NCBI GenBank assembly: GCA_021521415.1
Contig: JAIQDT010005457.1
Coordinates: forward strand, 62,001 to 126,000
DNA length: 64,000 nt
Reading direction: 5' to 3'
Source of the DNA: Bidens hawaiensis
Taxonomy: Eukaryota > Streptophyta > Magnoliopsida > Asterales > Asteraceae
In this document: in pieces, positions 34,421 through 45,109 of the stretch
Position numbering within the stretch: position 1 is the first letter of the stretch
Layout of the letters: the number at the start of each line of letters is the position of its first letter
Made by a program: the position numbers and the translations under genes
The notes under the pieces: model-generated
What the model saw: only the letters and a program-made list of their open reading frames with translations
Databases searched by the model: none
Told to the model about the DNA's origin: nothing

Positions 34421-35110
34421 AAACTAATCTCACCAAATATTTGATATAAAAATCCTAAAAAGTAGGGATATACTATAAATTAATATATAATTTATTTAAA
34501 AAATATATATATTATTTATAATTAAAAAACCAATTTTATTGTAAAAAAAATAAATGGGTCTTGGGTCTCATCAAACTCATATAGCTTTTAAACCGGGTTA
34601 TAACATCTCATTTATTTGTGAAATAATTTATCATCAAGTCATGTATATATATATATTATTAACTTTCATACAATAAAAAAAAATTCAAAAAATAAATAAA
34701 TATTAGAAACAAATAATATAAAACAACCTTCGTAAATAAACAAAACATTTAAAAGTTCTATGGTTGTTTCTTACATTTACTCAAGCCACCATATTGTTTT
34801 ATTTGTAAATGAAGACTTTACATGCATTTTACCCGAATTCACGGTATGGGTCTCACCATACCCAGATAACCTTAAACGGGTTATAACATCTCGTTATTCT
34901 AAAAACAAATCTCACCAAATATATGATATGCAAATCCTATAAAATAGGGATATAGTAAATATTAATATTTAATTTTTTTAAGAAAAAATATATTATTTAT
35001 AATAAGAAACAATTTTATGGTAAAAAAAATAGGCGAGTCATGGGACTCACTAAACCAATAGTTTTTAAACGGATTATAACATGTCAGTTATTTGTGAAAC
35101 TATTTCATTA
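34421..35110. repeat. Tandem repeat interrupted by the copia insertion
   Basis: A unit containing ACGGGTTATAACATCTC and AATCTCACCAAATAT is present at 27,765-27,863 plus 34,421-34,640 and again at 34,800-35,110. Removing the copia element and one AAACT copy rejoins the first unit. AT-rich, no gene. Confidence 0.7.
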
Positions 35111-35914
35111 TCAAACTCTAAGTATATTAAAAGATTCATATCCATTATCAACTAATATCTAACCACTCCTAATTATATAATTATTAAAATAAAACTTAAG
35201 CCAATAATATTTTACACGTTGAAAATGGATATGACTTTCGAAGTTGGCTGTTAGGTTGTCCTCTATGGAAAGGGGCAACACTGCCTTTCCATAATGTCAC
35301 ATCACTGCTACGTGGACATTGGGGGCAACCCCTCTCAATATCGTCCTTCTATGGTTTTTTGCCCTAAGAGGCAACATTAGACAATTTTTTATTTTTTTAG
35401 TAGAACATAATAAAATAAAAAGTAAATAATACTAATAAATTTAAAAACATTACACGCAAACTAGTTCAAAAAACTACAAAATATTTTATTCGTCGTCATT
35501 TTTTTGCTTGTTCCTCCAAAGATGTTCAACCAAATTCAATCGAAGATTATGATTCGTTTCCCTTCTTCGTGTTTTTAATAAATTAGCAAGTTTTTCATCA
35601 ACGTTTTATATTGAGATCGGCTCTATTACATTGTTGACTCGTTGTACTCGTCTTGACAAATAGCTTTGTCTGACTCCTCAGATATCATATGTAAGAGAAT
35701 GCAATTATTGTAACATCCCGAAATTTCTATAAATAATATTTTATATATTATTTACTTCGGAAGAATAAAATTGATATAGTAGATGGATAATAATATAATT
35801 ATCGTTTCTCATTTCGGTTAATAAAGTAAAATATGAGTTATTATGAGTCGGGCTTGTGTTGGGTTAAGTAATTTGGGTAATAGACTTGGGTTAATAAGAA
35901 AAGGAAGAAAAGAC

Positions 35915-35947
35915 CATGGGCTTAAGCCCATGACCAATAATATATAA
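35915..35947 (+). promoter_or_regulatory. Palindrome of two TGGGCY sites next to the TATA box
   Basis: CATGGGCTTAAGCCCATG is a perfect 18-bp palindrome containing TGGGCT in both orientations (site II / TCP-factor type), followed 8 bp later by TATATAA. Near-identical palindromes sit beside the TATA box in copies 2 (50,685-50,702) and 3 (55,405-55,422). Confidence 0.6.
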
Positions 35948-36404
35948 GCCATAATTATCTCCTAATCTATTCATTTCTCACCCATTCCATACACCACCCA
36001 AAACACACACTTAAGCTCTCTCTCATATTTCTCTCTTTCTCTAACCAAAACCAAGAAGAAGAACCGAACCCGACCAGAGGTAATGATAGTATGATATTGT
36101 ATAGATCCAAACCCGCTAGATCTAGTTGCGAAACGACGAGCCGACACCCTAAACGGTTAAATTCACGAGATCCGGATGGAATCGGGTATAAACCGATCAA
36201 AAGATGAGCTTAGGGGTCAACCTAACTCAGATCTGGATCGAACGGGACGAAAAACGGTGAAAATTGGTGTAAAATGGGGTAAAATACGCTTTTCCGGCCA
36301 CCGCTCGGTTTTCCGGCACGGCGGCGCCGGAAAGACGGCACTGGAAAGGCGGCGTGCGATAATAAGGGAATGTCAGAGAATTTTTTTGAGATTCTCTAAC
36401 CTAA

Positions 36405-36690
36405 CCCTAATTCGTTAGCGGGGAAATGTCGAACTAGTAGTAATTCATTAAAGGGGAAATAACGAACTAGCAGTAATTCGTTATGCCCATTCGTTAAGAA
36501 GAGATAACGAATTAGAAGCAGTTCGTTAAGCCATTCGTTAAGCAATTCGTTAATGGAGAACTGACTAATGAACCCCCAGTTCGTTATACAGACAAGTTCA
36601 TTAAAAAGGTTCAGTTCGTTATAAGGGTTTAATTCGTTATAAAGTCCATTCGTCAATAAGTAACGAATGAGCCTCATTCGTTAACGAACT
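36405..36690 (+). repeat. TTCGTTA/TAACGAA array in LTR-A copy 1
   Basis: About 14 copies of the 7-mer in both orientations with irregular 10-25 bp spacing, ending in the palindrome TTCGTTAACGAA. It lies about 460 bp downstream of the TATA box, so it would be in the transcribed LTR leader. Confidence 0.8.
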
Positions 36691-36849
36691 TGATAGCGAA
36701 GTAGACTTTGAAAGAATGACAGAAAGGTCCCTGGACTTAAGATAAAATGGATTAATTACAAAGAAGCCCTCGAACTTTATGAGTTAGCAAATAAAATAAT
36801 AATTTAAAATCCTAATGAAAATTGTGCTAAAACAGTTAATGGAAATAAC

Positions 36850-36960
36850 AGCTCGACCCCAGCCAGGGGCTCTGCTCCTTGGACCCTGCTAGGGGCTACC
36901 ACCCCTAGAACCACGCTGCTAGGGGCGCTGCCCCCGGACCCTCGTTCGTTGAGGGTTATA
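36850..36960 (+). repeat. GC-rich inverted modules in LTR-A copy 1
   Basis: Repeated AGGGGC ... GCCCC/CCCCT units that can form several short hairpins, in otherwise AT-rich sequence. Counterparts in copy 2 (about 49,715-49,800) and copy 4 (about 62,960-63,045). Confidence 0.65.
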
Positions 36961-39317
36961 ATTAAACCAGAAACACGATATCGGTAGCGAAAGATAATTG
37001 ATACGTGTAATTGTTATACAGTTAGTCGCCCACAACTAAAGAAAAGAATAACCATAAATGGTGAACGTAACCGTATTCAGGTGAGTTTCTAGCCCCACTT
37101 CCTTGTTATGTTTTCGGGGCTGTGTGCATACTCGATATGAAGTGTGAATACACTTACCTTAAGTGGTAAGTGTATGCTATAATGTTTGATATATATATAT
37201 ATAGATGTTATGAATGGATGTCTGTCGATGTGTGAACAATCTTTGGATATTGTACGTATCGACAGGGAAAGTAATGTTTTTCGGTGCGTGAACGATCTTC
37301 GGATATTGCACGTATCGCCAAAGAGAATGATTGCCAGGTAATAGGGAGTGTGTATGAATGTTACTTTGTGACTTGTTTATTATGTAACTGATGTAACGAT
37401 AAGAAGTGTGTTGTAGGCAAGTCGAGTTATAGTGTGGTAGAAGTGGTAACAAGTTGGTAAGGGCTAAGTGGCATGACGATAGTACGTGGTAGGGTAAGCC
37501 TATATGTGTCTTCGTTATTAAGTTGCACAACGATAGTACGTGGGAGGGCAAGCCTGTACGTGCCTTCGTTGAATAAGTGGCAACACGTAAGTACGTGGGA
37601 GGGCAAGCCTCAATGTGCTTCCGTAATCAAGTGGCTAGGATGTAGGGGCAGTAAAGAGGTTAGTGGTGAGGTGAGCAGGTTAGATGAACGACTATGTGTC
37701 TTCGGACACATATGTATATTTATAAATTCATGTAGTGGTTGTATGGTAAGTTTCCTGATTAACTAGTTCTCACTCAATGTACCTGGCTTTTAGTATGCAC
37801 GCAGGTGAATACGCTTAAGGAGCTAGCATGAGAACGACACATGGCAAGGATCGAACGACTGGCGTCTGAAGATGGAAGAAATGATGTTTTAAATGTGATG
37901 TATTATGATACGTTTTTAAAGAAAAGTTGTATGTTTTGTAACGAATGATTGAACTTAACATTTCCGCGAAAAGTTTTAATTAACTCTGATTTGTAGAACG
38001 GTGTTCATGAGTAAATCCGACATGAAATTTAGGGCACCGGGACCGGGGCCTTACAAGTATACATTATGTTTCTTAACTTATCCTCTTAGTGAATACGAGT
38101 CGTCTGTTTAATGACACTCCAACATTTATTTAATACCCCGAATGCCCTTTCGATGTCCTTTCTGGCCGACTCGTGTTTTTTCTTGAAATATTGACTTTTA
38201 TCGTCAGTCGAGCATTCAAAATTAAGCACCAAAGTGGTCCATTCCGGATAAAATACAGTCGAATAGACTAATCCATATTCATAGTCGACATCATTTGCTG
38301 AAAATGAGGAGTCGGGTGCAACTTCGTCAATGATGTTGTTAAAGTAGGATACGAATGTATGACCGCTATGTCATTGTTTGCGCCTGACATACCAAAAAAT
38401 TCATGCCATATCCAGAGATCAAATGATGCCACCACCACAAGTATAAGTGTTGGACCATCATGATCACCCTGACGATGTTGACGTTGCCCAGCAACTTAGC
38501 AGGCTTCCCAATCCTAGCATGTATAATTGAGGCTACCAAGCATCCCATGAAAACCGTGTCGTTATTAATCAACCTCATATACTTTTGTATGTCACTTCGA
38601 GTCAGACTCTTCAAATATTTTCGCCCATAGAGTTCAATAAACTCTAACAATAATAATAACAATATTAAAAAAATTTAAGAATAATAAATATAAAAGCATT
38701 AAAGTTAACAAAAAAGAATAATTAATTTAAAATAAAATGATAATAATACTCACACTTGTAGAACATTTGAAGGGCCTGACGAGCCACCGTTTTCGAAATC
38801 AGTAAATACTCCTCTATGGTGTCACGTATACCAGATGATGAATAGCCGCCGTGCATTTTGCATAGGAGAACTTACATCTCGCGTCCTCTTTTTATTGGAA
38901 ATATTCATACTCGCATTTTATATCACCAACAATTCATAAAAATAATTGGGGGATTCATCTGAAAGCTAGCGGCTCCAAAATCTTTCCGAATAAAAATCGA
39001 GTCTGTAGAAAAATAATCTCTTATTAACTGGTCATGAGTACAAGTCGTCGTGTTTGTGGTTGTGAGCTTTCGCATTGTTCGACTAAGAGCTTAACAGCCT
39101 CTCGAACTGTAGAAAAATTACTCCATCTTCTGAATCTGAATCCAGAATAGCGTCGAGCCCGGGTAATAAATGTTGTGCGTATACTCGGGTGTCGAAGGTG
39201 AGTCAGAAGACATATTTTAGAGAGGAAAAATGTAAAAAAATAGTGGTGTTTAGTTGTATATGGGTATATGAGTTTAATTTTATGGTATATAAAGAAAAAT
39301 GATTTTTTTATTGTTTT

Positions 39318-39333
39318 ACGGTCATATGACCGT
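39318..39333. promoter_or_regulatory. 16-bp perfect palindrome upstream of the Harbinger ORF
   Basis: ACGGTCATATGACCGT, about 105 bp upstream of the transposase ATG (minus strand). A TATATACC sequence lies between them (minus strand, near 39,283-39,290). Possibly a transposase or MYB-partner binding site. Confidence 0.4.
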
Positions 39334-39593
39334 TGTAGGTCCCACCTCACCCCTCAACATCGCCCTTCTTCACAATACCGCCCCTCCTCATTCCCACCAC
39401 CCCCACTACAACCACCACCCAGACTATTATTTTTCTTTCACCATTAATTTATCAAAAGAATAATACCCTTAACACTATTTTATATATTAGATGTTTATAC
39501 AAATTATTCATATATAACGCTATTTTTTCTGTTTCCGTACTCCCCAATCTTTACTCATATCAACACCACTCATATACTTTATCTTGAAAACAT

Positions 39594-39628
39594 ACACCGT
39601 TTTCCAGAGTCTCATTTAACGAGGGGAG
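39594..39628. repeat. Left terminal inverted repeat of the Harbinger element
   Basis: Matches the reverse complement of 45,075-45,109 with few mismatches. The core AGTCTCATTTAA and the following GAGGGGAGGGG are the best-conserved parts. Confidence 0.75.
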
Positions 39629-40199
39629 GGGATGAGAAGGAAATTAGGAGAGAAAAGAAATGAGATGAAAAGCCTTTTTTTGTGTTCCTGAGTTTAAAGG
39701 AAAGGAAAGGGATTTTAAATATTTTATGTGTTCCCGAGTTGGGAGGAAAAGAAAAGAAAATTATAATTTTACTATTATACCCTTTTAAGTAAAACTAAAA
39801 TAGAAAATACATTTGATAACATTTGTTGCCTCTTCTTGTTAACAAAATTTGGTCAAATAAATGGCACTTGGATCAAATCACAGTATCTCATTGTTAAGCA
39901 TAACTAACTTCTAACAACTTCATAATTTTTCTCAATCAATTTTTCACATTAACAACTTCATTATATTTCACATCAACATTTTTCATGATAAGAATAACTA
40001 TAACTTTTAGTATGCACGTAACATCGATAAATTTTTAACAGAGGCTCTAACATCAGGTAACAAAACATAAACTAGTTAAACCTAAATGAAAAAAGGTTTT
40101 GTGATTAATAAAAAATAAATCAGTAAGTATTATGATTAAGCAAGGGTATTCTTTCCATTAAGTTATATACAGGTTAGGGGTATAAACGGGATGAAACGA

Positions 40200-40750
40200 G
40201 CCCGAGCTCGGCTCGTTTACTATTTAATATTTAATTTATATTGATTTTTTATTGTTTTTATTTATTTGAGAAAGACCTTAACCGGGCCTAAGCTCGGTTC
40301 TAGCTCGTTCACTACCTTAAACGGGCCAAATATCGGCTCGAGCTCGGCTCGTTTACTATTTAATATTTAACTTATATATTGATTTTTTTTATTATTTTTA
40401 TTTATTTGAGAAAGACCTTAACTGGGCTTAAGCTCGGTTCTAGCTCGTTCTGTACCTTAAACGGGCCAAATCTTGGCTCGAGCTCAACTATGAAGTGTTA
40501 ACTTAATATGCAACCATATGATTGATGTTTGTTTATTGAATTTAACAACCAATTTGCATTCATTTAAGCGTGAAAAGCTTGATTATTGATTTTTTTATTA
40601 TTTTTATTTATTTGAGAAAGACCTTAAACGGGCCTAAGCTTGGTTCTAGCTCGTTTAGTACCTTAAACGGGCCAAATCTCGGCTCGAGCTCGACTATGAA
40701 GTGTTAACTTAATACGTAACCATATGATTGATGTTTGTTTATTGATTAGT
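40200..40750. repeat. Tandem GAGCTCGGCTCG/AAACGGGCC repeats
   Basis: Three copies of a 140-200 bp unit with AAACGGGCCAAAT at 40,321, 40,463 and 40,667, each followed by CGGCTCGAGCTC. A longer tail (TATGAAGTGTTAACTTAATA) occurs in the last two. The start TAGGGGTATAAACGGG (about 40,177) resembles hAT-type ends, so this may be a hAT-derived insertion inside the Harbinger element. Confidence 0.65.
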
Positions 40751-41633
40751 CTCATTGTTGTGAACTATATGTTTGTACTTATATTTTTGACCAAAAAGTA
40801 GTAATATATGCTGCTCAAAGTTGTTTATATAGAATCATTGTTAGTATTAATCTGAAGAATGTTATTCTATAATATTAATTATGACTCTAATTTTTGGAAT
40901 ATGGAAGTATGCTACATCACATATTTGATCTATTTTGTAATTAAGGTTTTCCTTCTTTTACTAATGATGTTTTCTGTTCAAATCTTTTAAAATCTGTTGG
41001 AGATGGATTTAAAGATATGCAGAAACTCACAGAGTCTTGAAAGCCACAATTGGACTAGTAGCTATTTCCTGAATCGGATCGCCATTTCCATTTGTTTGTT
41101 GACTTAATGGGCACTGTGGAACAAGTTAAAACGACTGAGGAGCTCATTCTAGACAAAATCGTAAAGGCCGGTTAACAATCTTATATTTCATGTTTACATA
41201 TTTGTTGACCACTGACTAATGCTCATATATTCTAAACTTGTGTGCGGACATACGAAGGCCCAGGGTCTCAAGTAAGTCTGATGCCACCAATTGTGTATGA
41301 TCATACCAAAGTCTAGTTATTTCATGTGTACAGTTTTGACTTAAATTTGACATGCGGTTTCAAATACTTCATCATATTATCATAAATTCCCAAACTTCCC
41401 TTCAACACAAATCTTATGGTTAACAAATACAACAATGACAACGTATATTAAAGTAGACAATATAACCAAATAAGCACAAAACTATTAACAAAAATAATCT
41501 TTTAACAATTAATTGCTTTCAAGATCCATGAACAAAAAGTCAAATAAACAAGAAAGAAATAAAAAAAGTCATAACGTACTAAATTACCAAACAAAATCAT
41601 AAACTTTACTAGATAAATGCATTCTTAACTCCG
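40751..41633. other. Non-coding part of the Harbinger element
   Basis: AT-rich, with no convincing open frame. It lies 3' of the MYB-like gene. Confidence 0.5.
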
Positions 41634-42633
41634 TTAATTACTTATATTCATCATACGTTTCAATAAACGCAACCGCATATTAGGAGAACAACTAAATAAT
41701 GATCTTGCTTCAGCTTGATTCTCCACCAAATAATTGAAAGCCAGTGCTATTTCATCAGGTCCCAAAACCATCGGTTCCAATTCTTTAATAATTTCATCCA
41801 GCGTTAACTCGCGATGATTAACTCTTTCAAGTATTTTATTGCTATCCTGAATAATTTTATTACCTTCGGCAATAGCATTAGCCACACTGCCAACACCATT
41901 CATAATCATTGAGGCTAAACCATCATCTTCTTGTTCGACTTTTCTTTTTCTACTCTTATATTTCTTGGCACTTGAAGATTGCTCAGGTAGATATGATGTA
42001 AGATCAACCACATGAACATCATCATCAATATTGTATTGGCTCTCTAGAATTACATCATTGGCAGCTAAGAATTCATCTAGTTCTGGTGGTGTTTTGATGT
42101 TATTGTCATCATCCTTTTGCAATCGTGCATTTCTTTCTTTAGCAGTTTCAGCTTGTGCACCGGATGCCCTATCCTTTCCAAATGAATCTAGTAGTTCATG
42201 ATAGTTTGTGACTTTCTTCGTCTTCAACGTTGCAGCTTTTGGCTTTGACTGTTTAAAAGTAAGAGAATCTGTATAATAAACGATGATCGAAATATTCAAG
42301 TAAATAATTAAAACACTTACCTTTATTAGTTTTTTCCAGACTTCATCATCTACTTCAATTAGCTGAGTTTCAGGATTTCATGAGAACCCACTTAATGACG
42401 TTCCGTTAAACATATCATACCAGGCAGAAAAACGACGTTTTAACGTTTTTAAACGATTCTTCAAACGACTTTTGGTATGCTTGTGTAGTAAAATTTCCAC
42501 CAATCCTATAACCACTGATCTGCTGTGTTATCATGGATTGTATGAACACATTATCCATAGTTTCTATCCACATCATGTTTTCTTTCTCAATGGAATTTTC
42601 ATTGGCGTCATGTTTGCTCATGATGACTTGCAA
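41634..42633 (-). pseudogene. MYB/SANT-like partner protein of the Harbinger element
   Basis: In PIF/Harbinger elements this DNA-binding partner carries the transposase to the element ends. Exon 1 (42,633-42,321) has the trihelix/SANT-like start MWIETMDNVFIQSMI...GYRIGGNFTTQAY. Part of the domain is then missing (near 42,460-42,480), followed in another frame by KNRLKTLKRRFSAWYD and a TGA where Trp is expected. A 72-bp GT-AG intron fits at 42,249-42,320; splicing joins to SKPKAATLKTKKVTNYHELLD and a 200-residue tail without stops to 41,634. The tail carries a KSRKRK-type nuclear-signal motif. So the tail is intact and the DNA-binding part is broken. Confidence 0.8.
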
Positions 42634-42829
42634 CTGGTAAATGTAATATTAGTTAATAATTAAATTTAACAAGAATACATTGTTAGAATTGGTAAAAAAC
42701 TTGCAAAGAACAGTTAAAAACTTGCAATTGATAAATGTAATAGTATATAATAATACAAAAAAAAACAAATAACATAAATAATTTCAAACACCAATCAATA
42801 CATTGTCAACACGAACACTATTCTAAAAG

Positions 42830-44138
42830 CTAATTTGACATATCTATTTCATCTTCTTGTAACATAAAATATTTAGTCCACATTTGATTTGCAATTGAGT
42901 TTCTTAATTGGTCTGCTTCGGTATTACTCTCTCGTATGCCTCTAGTACGATGACGTTCTTCCTCTGTCGGTCCATTTGATACCTCATGTAAGACTTCATC
43001 TTCAATATCTTTGTCACGAACTTCCTCTAGTAAAAAGTTGTGCAAAATACAACATGCCAAAAATATGTCTGACTATGTTTGACAAGAGTAAAATGGTTCG
43101 GCTGTACTTCTAATGATAGGAAACCTCTTTTTTAGGAGACCGCATGCTCGTTCAATTGCGTTACGTAATGACGCATGGCAAAAGTTGAATAACTCCTTTG
43201 AGTTCTTAGGGGCACGAGTGGAATACTCTTTCAAGTGATAACTAACGCCTCTATATTGTGTCACTGGTGAGCTTGTATGAGGCAAACCTGCATCTACTAG
43301 GTAATATTTACCTATAATTAAATTGTGACTAGTATTTACCTATAACAATTAAATAAATTTGGTTTTGAGAAATTACCCGTAGGAATTATTAGTTTATCAT
43401 CTCTACTAAGTGCATTCTTTATAATTCTCGAGTCTGATGCAGTCCCCTCCAAGCAGTTAAAATATAGGTAAACTTCAAGTCAAATGTACAAGTTGCTAAT
43501 ACATTTATTGTCGGGTATCCTTTACGACCACGATATTTGGCGGCGTCTTTGCTTGGCACTTTGACACGAACATGTGTTCCGTCAATTGCCCCTATGCAAT
43601 CCTTGAAAAAAGGATAAAATCTCGTTTTCTCTTGAATTTCTTTTGGGACAATATCACCTTTAGGCTGTTGAATATAATGACTTTCTAATGATATAATTGC
43701 TCGTAGAACTCTATGGAAGCACCGACTGGTTGTTGATCTAGAACGACGGTATATCCAAGAGGCTAACCTATTTCTCATGTAATTACCTACATTATGTAAA
43801 AATCTTGCAACTTGCTCTTCAACAGACATTCGTTGAGTAGATTGAAGCCCACCGTCATGCTTTAAGATATTGCACAATTTCATATAAGCCCTCTCATTCA
43901 TACAAATGAGTTCACGGCATTTACCGTTGTTTGAAAGGTCATGTAGCATCTCTTCTCGTACATATCGTCGTTGTAAAATTACATCTCTAGTAGGTACATT
44001 AGCATGTTTTTTGGTAGACAATCTATTTCGTGTAATGAAATCTAGCAATAAGCAAATTAAGCCAACTGCTTGCAATTGTCTAGCTCGCACAACATGAATT
44101 ATACGGAGTATTTGATCACAAAGTATTTGATCATCCAT
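42830..44138 (-). pseudogene. PIF/Harbinger transposase (ALP1/HARBI1-like), nearly intact
   Basis: DDE endonuclease. Exon 1 from ATG 44,138 encodes a helical N-terminus and HTH region (VEEQVARFLHNVG), then the first catalytic Asp (GAIDGTHVRVKVP). A one-base deletion in a G-run near 43,455 splits the frame; in the next frame the second Asp is in ASDSR. A GT-AG intron fits at 43,312-43,376, with a duplicated acceptor region (a second TATAG/GTAAATA about 28 bp upstream). Exon 2 holds KYYLVDAGLPHT, the catalytic Glu (NAIERACGLLKKRFPI), a TAG near 43,073 where CAG is expected, then CCILHNFL and the acidic end at 42,830. Only two simple mutations separate it from an open gene, so the element was active fairly recently (inference). 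Confidence 0.88.
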
Positions 44139-45074
44139 AGCAAATTGCCAAACTTCACTTAAAAAAACAAAAAAGTCTACGGATATTTAATTGGTATTAG
44201 GGAGGCTGTTTAACTATTTCAAAGTAATAAACTAAAAATAATTAACTTGCTAGATTTCTATGAATAGCAAACGAAAAGCCTAGCACTCTGCAAATTCATA
44301 ATACAACTATTCTCATTTTACATATTTGCTTATTTTTATTTTCTTTAATATAGTTTAGATTCTTTGTGGCCCTGAATATTGGGGCCCTAAACAAGATGTG
44401 TTCAACCCTCTGCTTATTTTTATTTATAATACAACTATTTTCGTAATCCATTTGTTCTTGATGATGTTTTATTTTTGTATGAACATAGATAAAACTACTC
44501 ATTTGTTTAACAGTCACCAGTTATGTTTTTCGTTCGTTTATGGTCTCAAGGGTTTAGGTCGTTGTGCTTTATTGAAGACATGGTCATTCTTTTTTATGTT
44601 TATTAATATGTGTTTGTCTAATGTTCCAACCCTGATACACACATCTACTTATGCAAACACAAAATGGAGATACCTCAGACAAAAATTGGGCTATAAACAA
44701 GATGTGTTCAATTAGGGCAAACCATTGAATAATTGATAGGAAACAAGCTAACCTGATTCAAGATGAGATGATGATGAGATGGTTCCAGTATCATGAGAGG
44801 TTGAGAGGTCCCGCCAAAAAGAACTGCAGGCGTCAAAAAAACTGCATATGAAGAACGTGATGGACGTTTTTATAATAAAGATTGATATGAGGGTAATTTA
44901 GGAAATGAAAAGAAGATAAAATTATACCAAAATCTTTTCTTTCATAATCCCTCCATATTGGGAAGACATATATACATTCCAATTTTCTTCTCTTTTCCCT
45001 CCCATCCCCTCCCATTCTTTCATTAAAAAATCTTAGGAACATGCCTTTTATACATTTTCCTCCCCTTTCCTTCC
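44139..45074. other. 5' non-coding region of the Harbinger element
   Basis: A direct repeat TAAACAAGATGTGTTCAA occurs at about 44,391 and 44,695, enclosing roughly 300 bp, possibly a small secondary duplication. Otherwise no gene. Confidence 0.5.
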
Positions 45075-45109
45075 CCTCCCCTCATTAAATGAGACTCGGG
45101 AACACAGTG
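45075..45109. repeat. Right terminal inverted repeat of the Harbinger element
   Basis: Plus-strand sequence ...CCCCTCATTAAATGAGACTCGGG ends at AACACAGTG. It pairs with the left terminus. Confidence 0.75.

Larger units (their letters stand above)
35709..38055 (+). mobile_element. Solo LTR, family LTR-A copy 1
   Basis: 2,347 bp, TGTAACATCCCGAAATTTC ... GGGGCCTTACA. Flanks ATTAT and AGTAT match at four of five bases. Elements in order: an 18-bp palindrome at 35,915-35,932, TATA box (35,941-35,947), a TTCGTTA array (36,405-36,690), GC-rich modules (36,850-36,960), AATATCC-type repeats (37,200-37,300), and CACGTAAGTACGTGG-type repeats (37,440-37,630). No internal retrotransposon sequence remains. 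Confidence 0.88.
35486..39213 (-). pseudogene. Harbinger transposase split by a solo LTR
   Basis: DDE nuclease of PIF/Harbinger type, which cuts and moves elements with 3-bp target sites. On the minus strand it starts at ATG 39,213 (MSSDSPSTPEY) and ends at TAA 35,486-35,488 (NLVEHLWRNKQKNDDE). The N-terminal part has SSQPQTRR near 39,060; the middle (38,366-38,662) has the SLTRSDIQKYM region and a WIWHEFFG-like stretch. A KKHESARKDIERAFGVL block sits at about 38,115-38,185, then the LTR at 35,709-38,055, then the ILHNMI-type block. Removing the LTR rejoins codons in frame. Many stops and frameshifts elsewhere show it was already decaying. Family resemblance is clear; catalytic residues could not all be placed. 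Confidence 0.75.
39594..45109 (-). mobile_element. PIF/Harbinger-type DNA transposon with two genes
   Basis: About 5.5 kb between inverted ends. The left end reads CACCGTTTTCCAGAGTCTCATTTAA...GAGGGGAGGGG and the right end, on the minus strand, CACTGTGTTCCCGAGTCTCATTTAA...GAGGGGAGGGG. Further TGTTCC(C/T)GAG-type subterminal repeats lie at about 39,682 and 39,731 and near the right end. Inside, on the minus strand, are the two genes typical of autonomous PIF/Harbinger elements: a DDE transposase and a MYB/SANT-like protein. The flanking triplets I can define are ATA on both sides rather than the canonical TWA, so the exact boundaries are uncertain. Confidence 0.7.
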
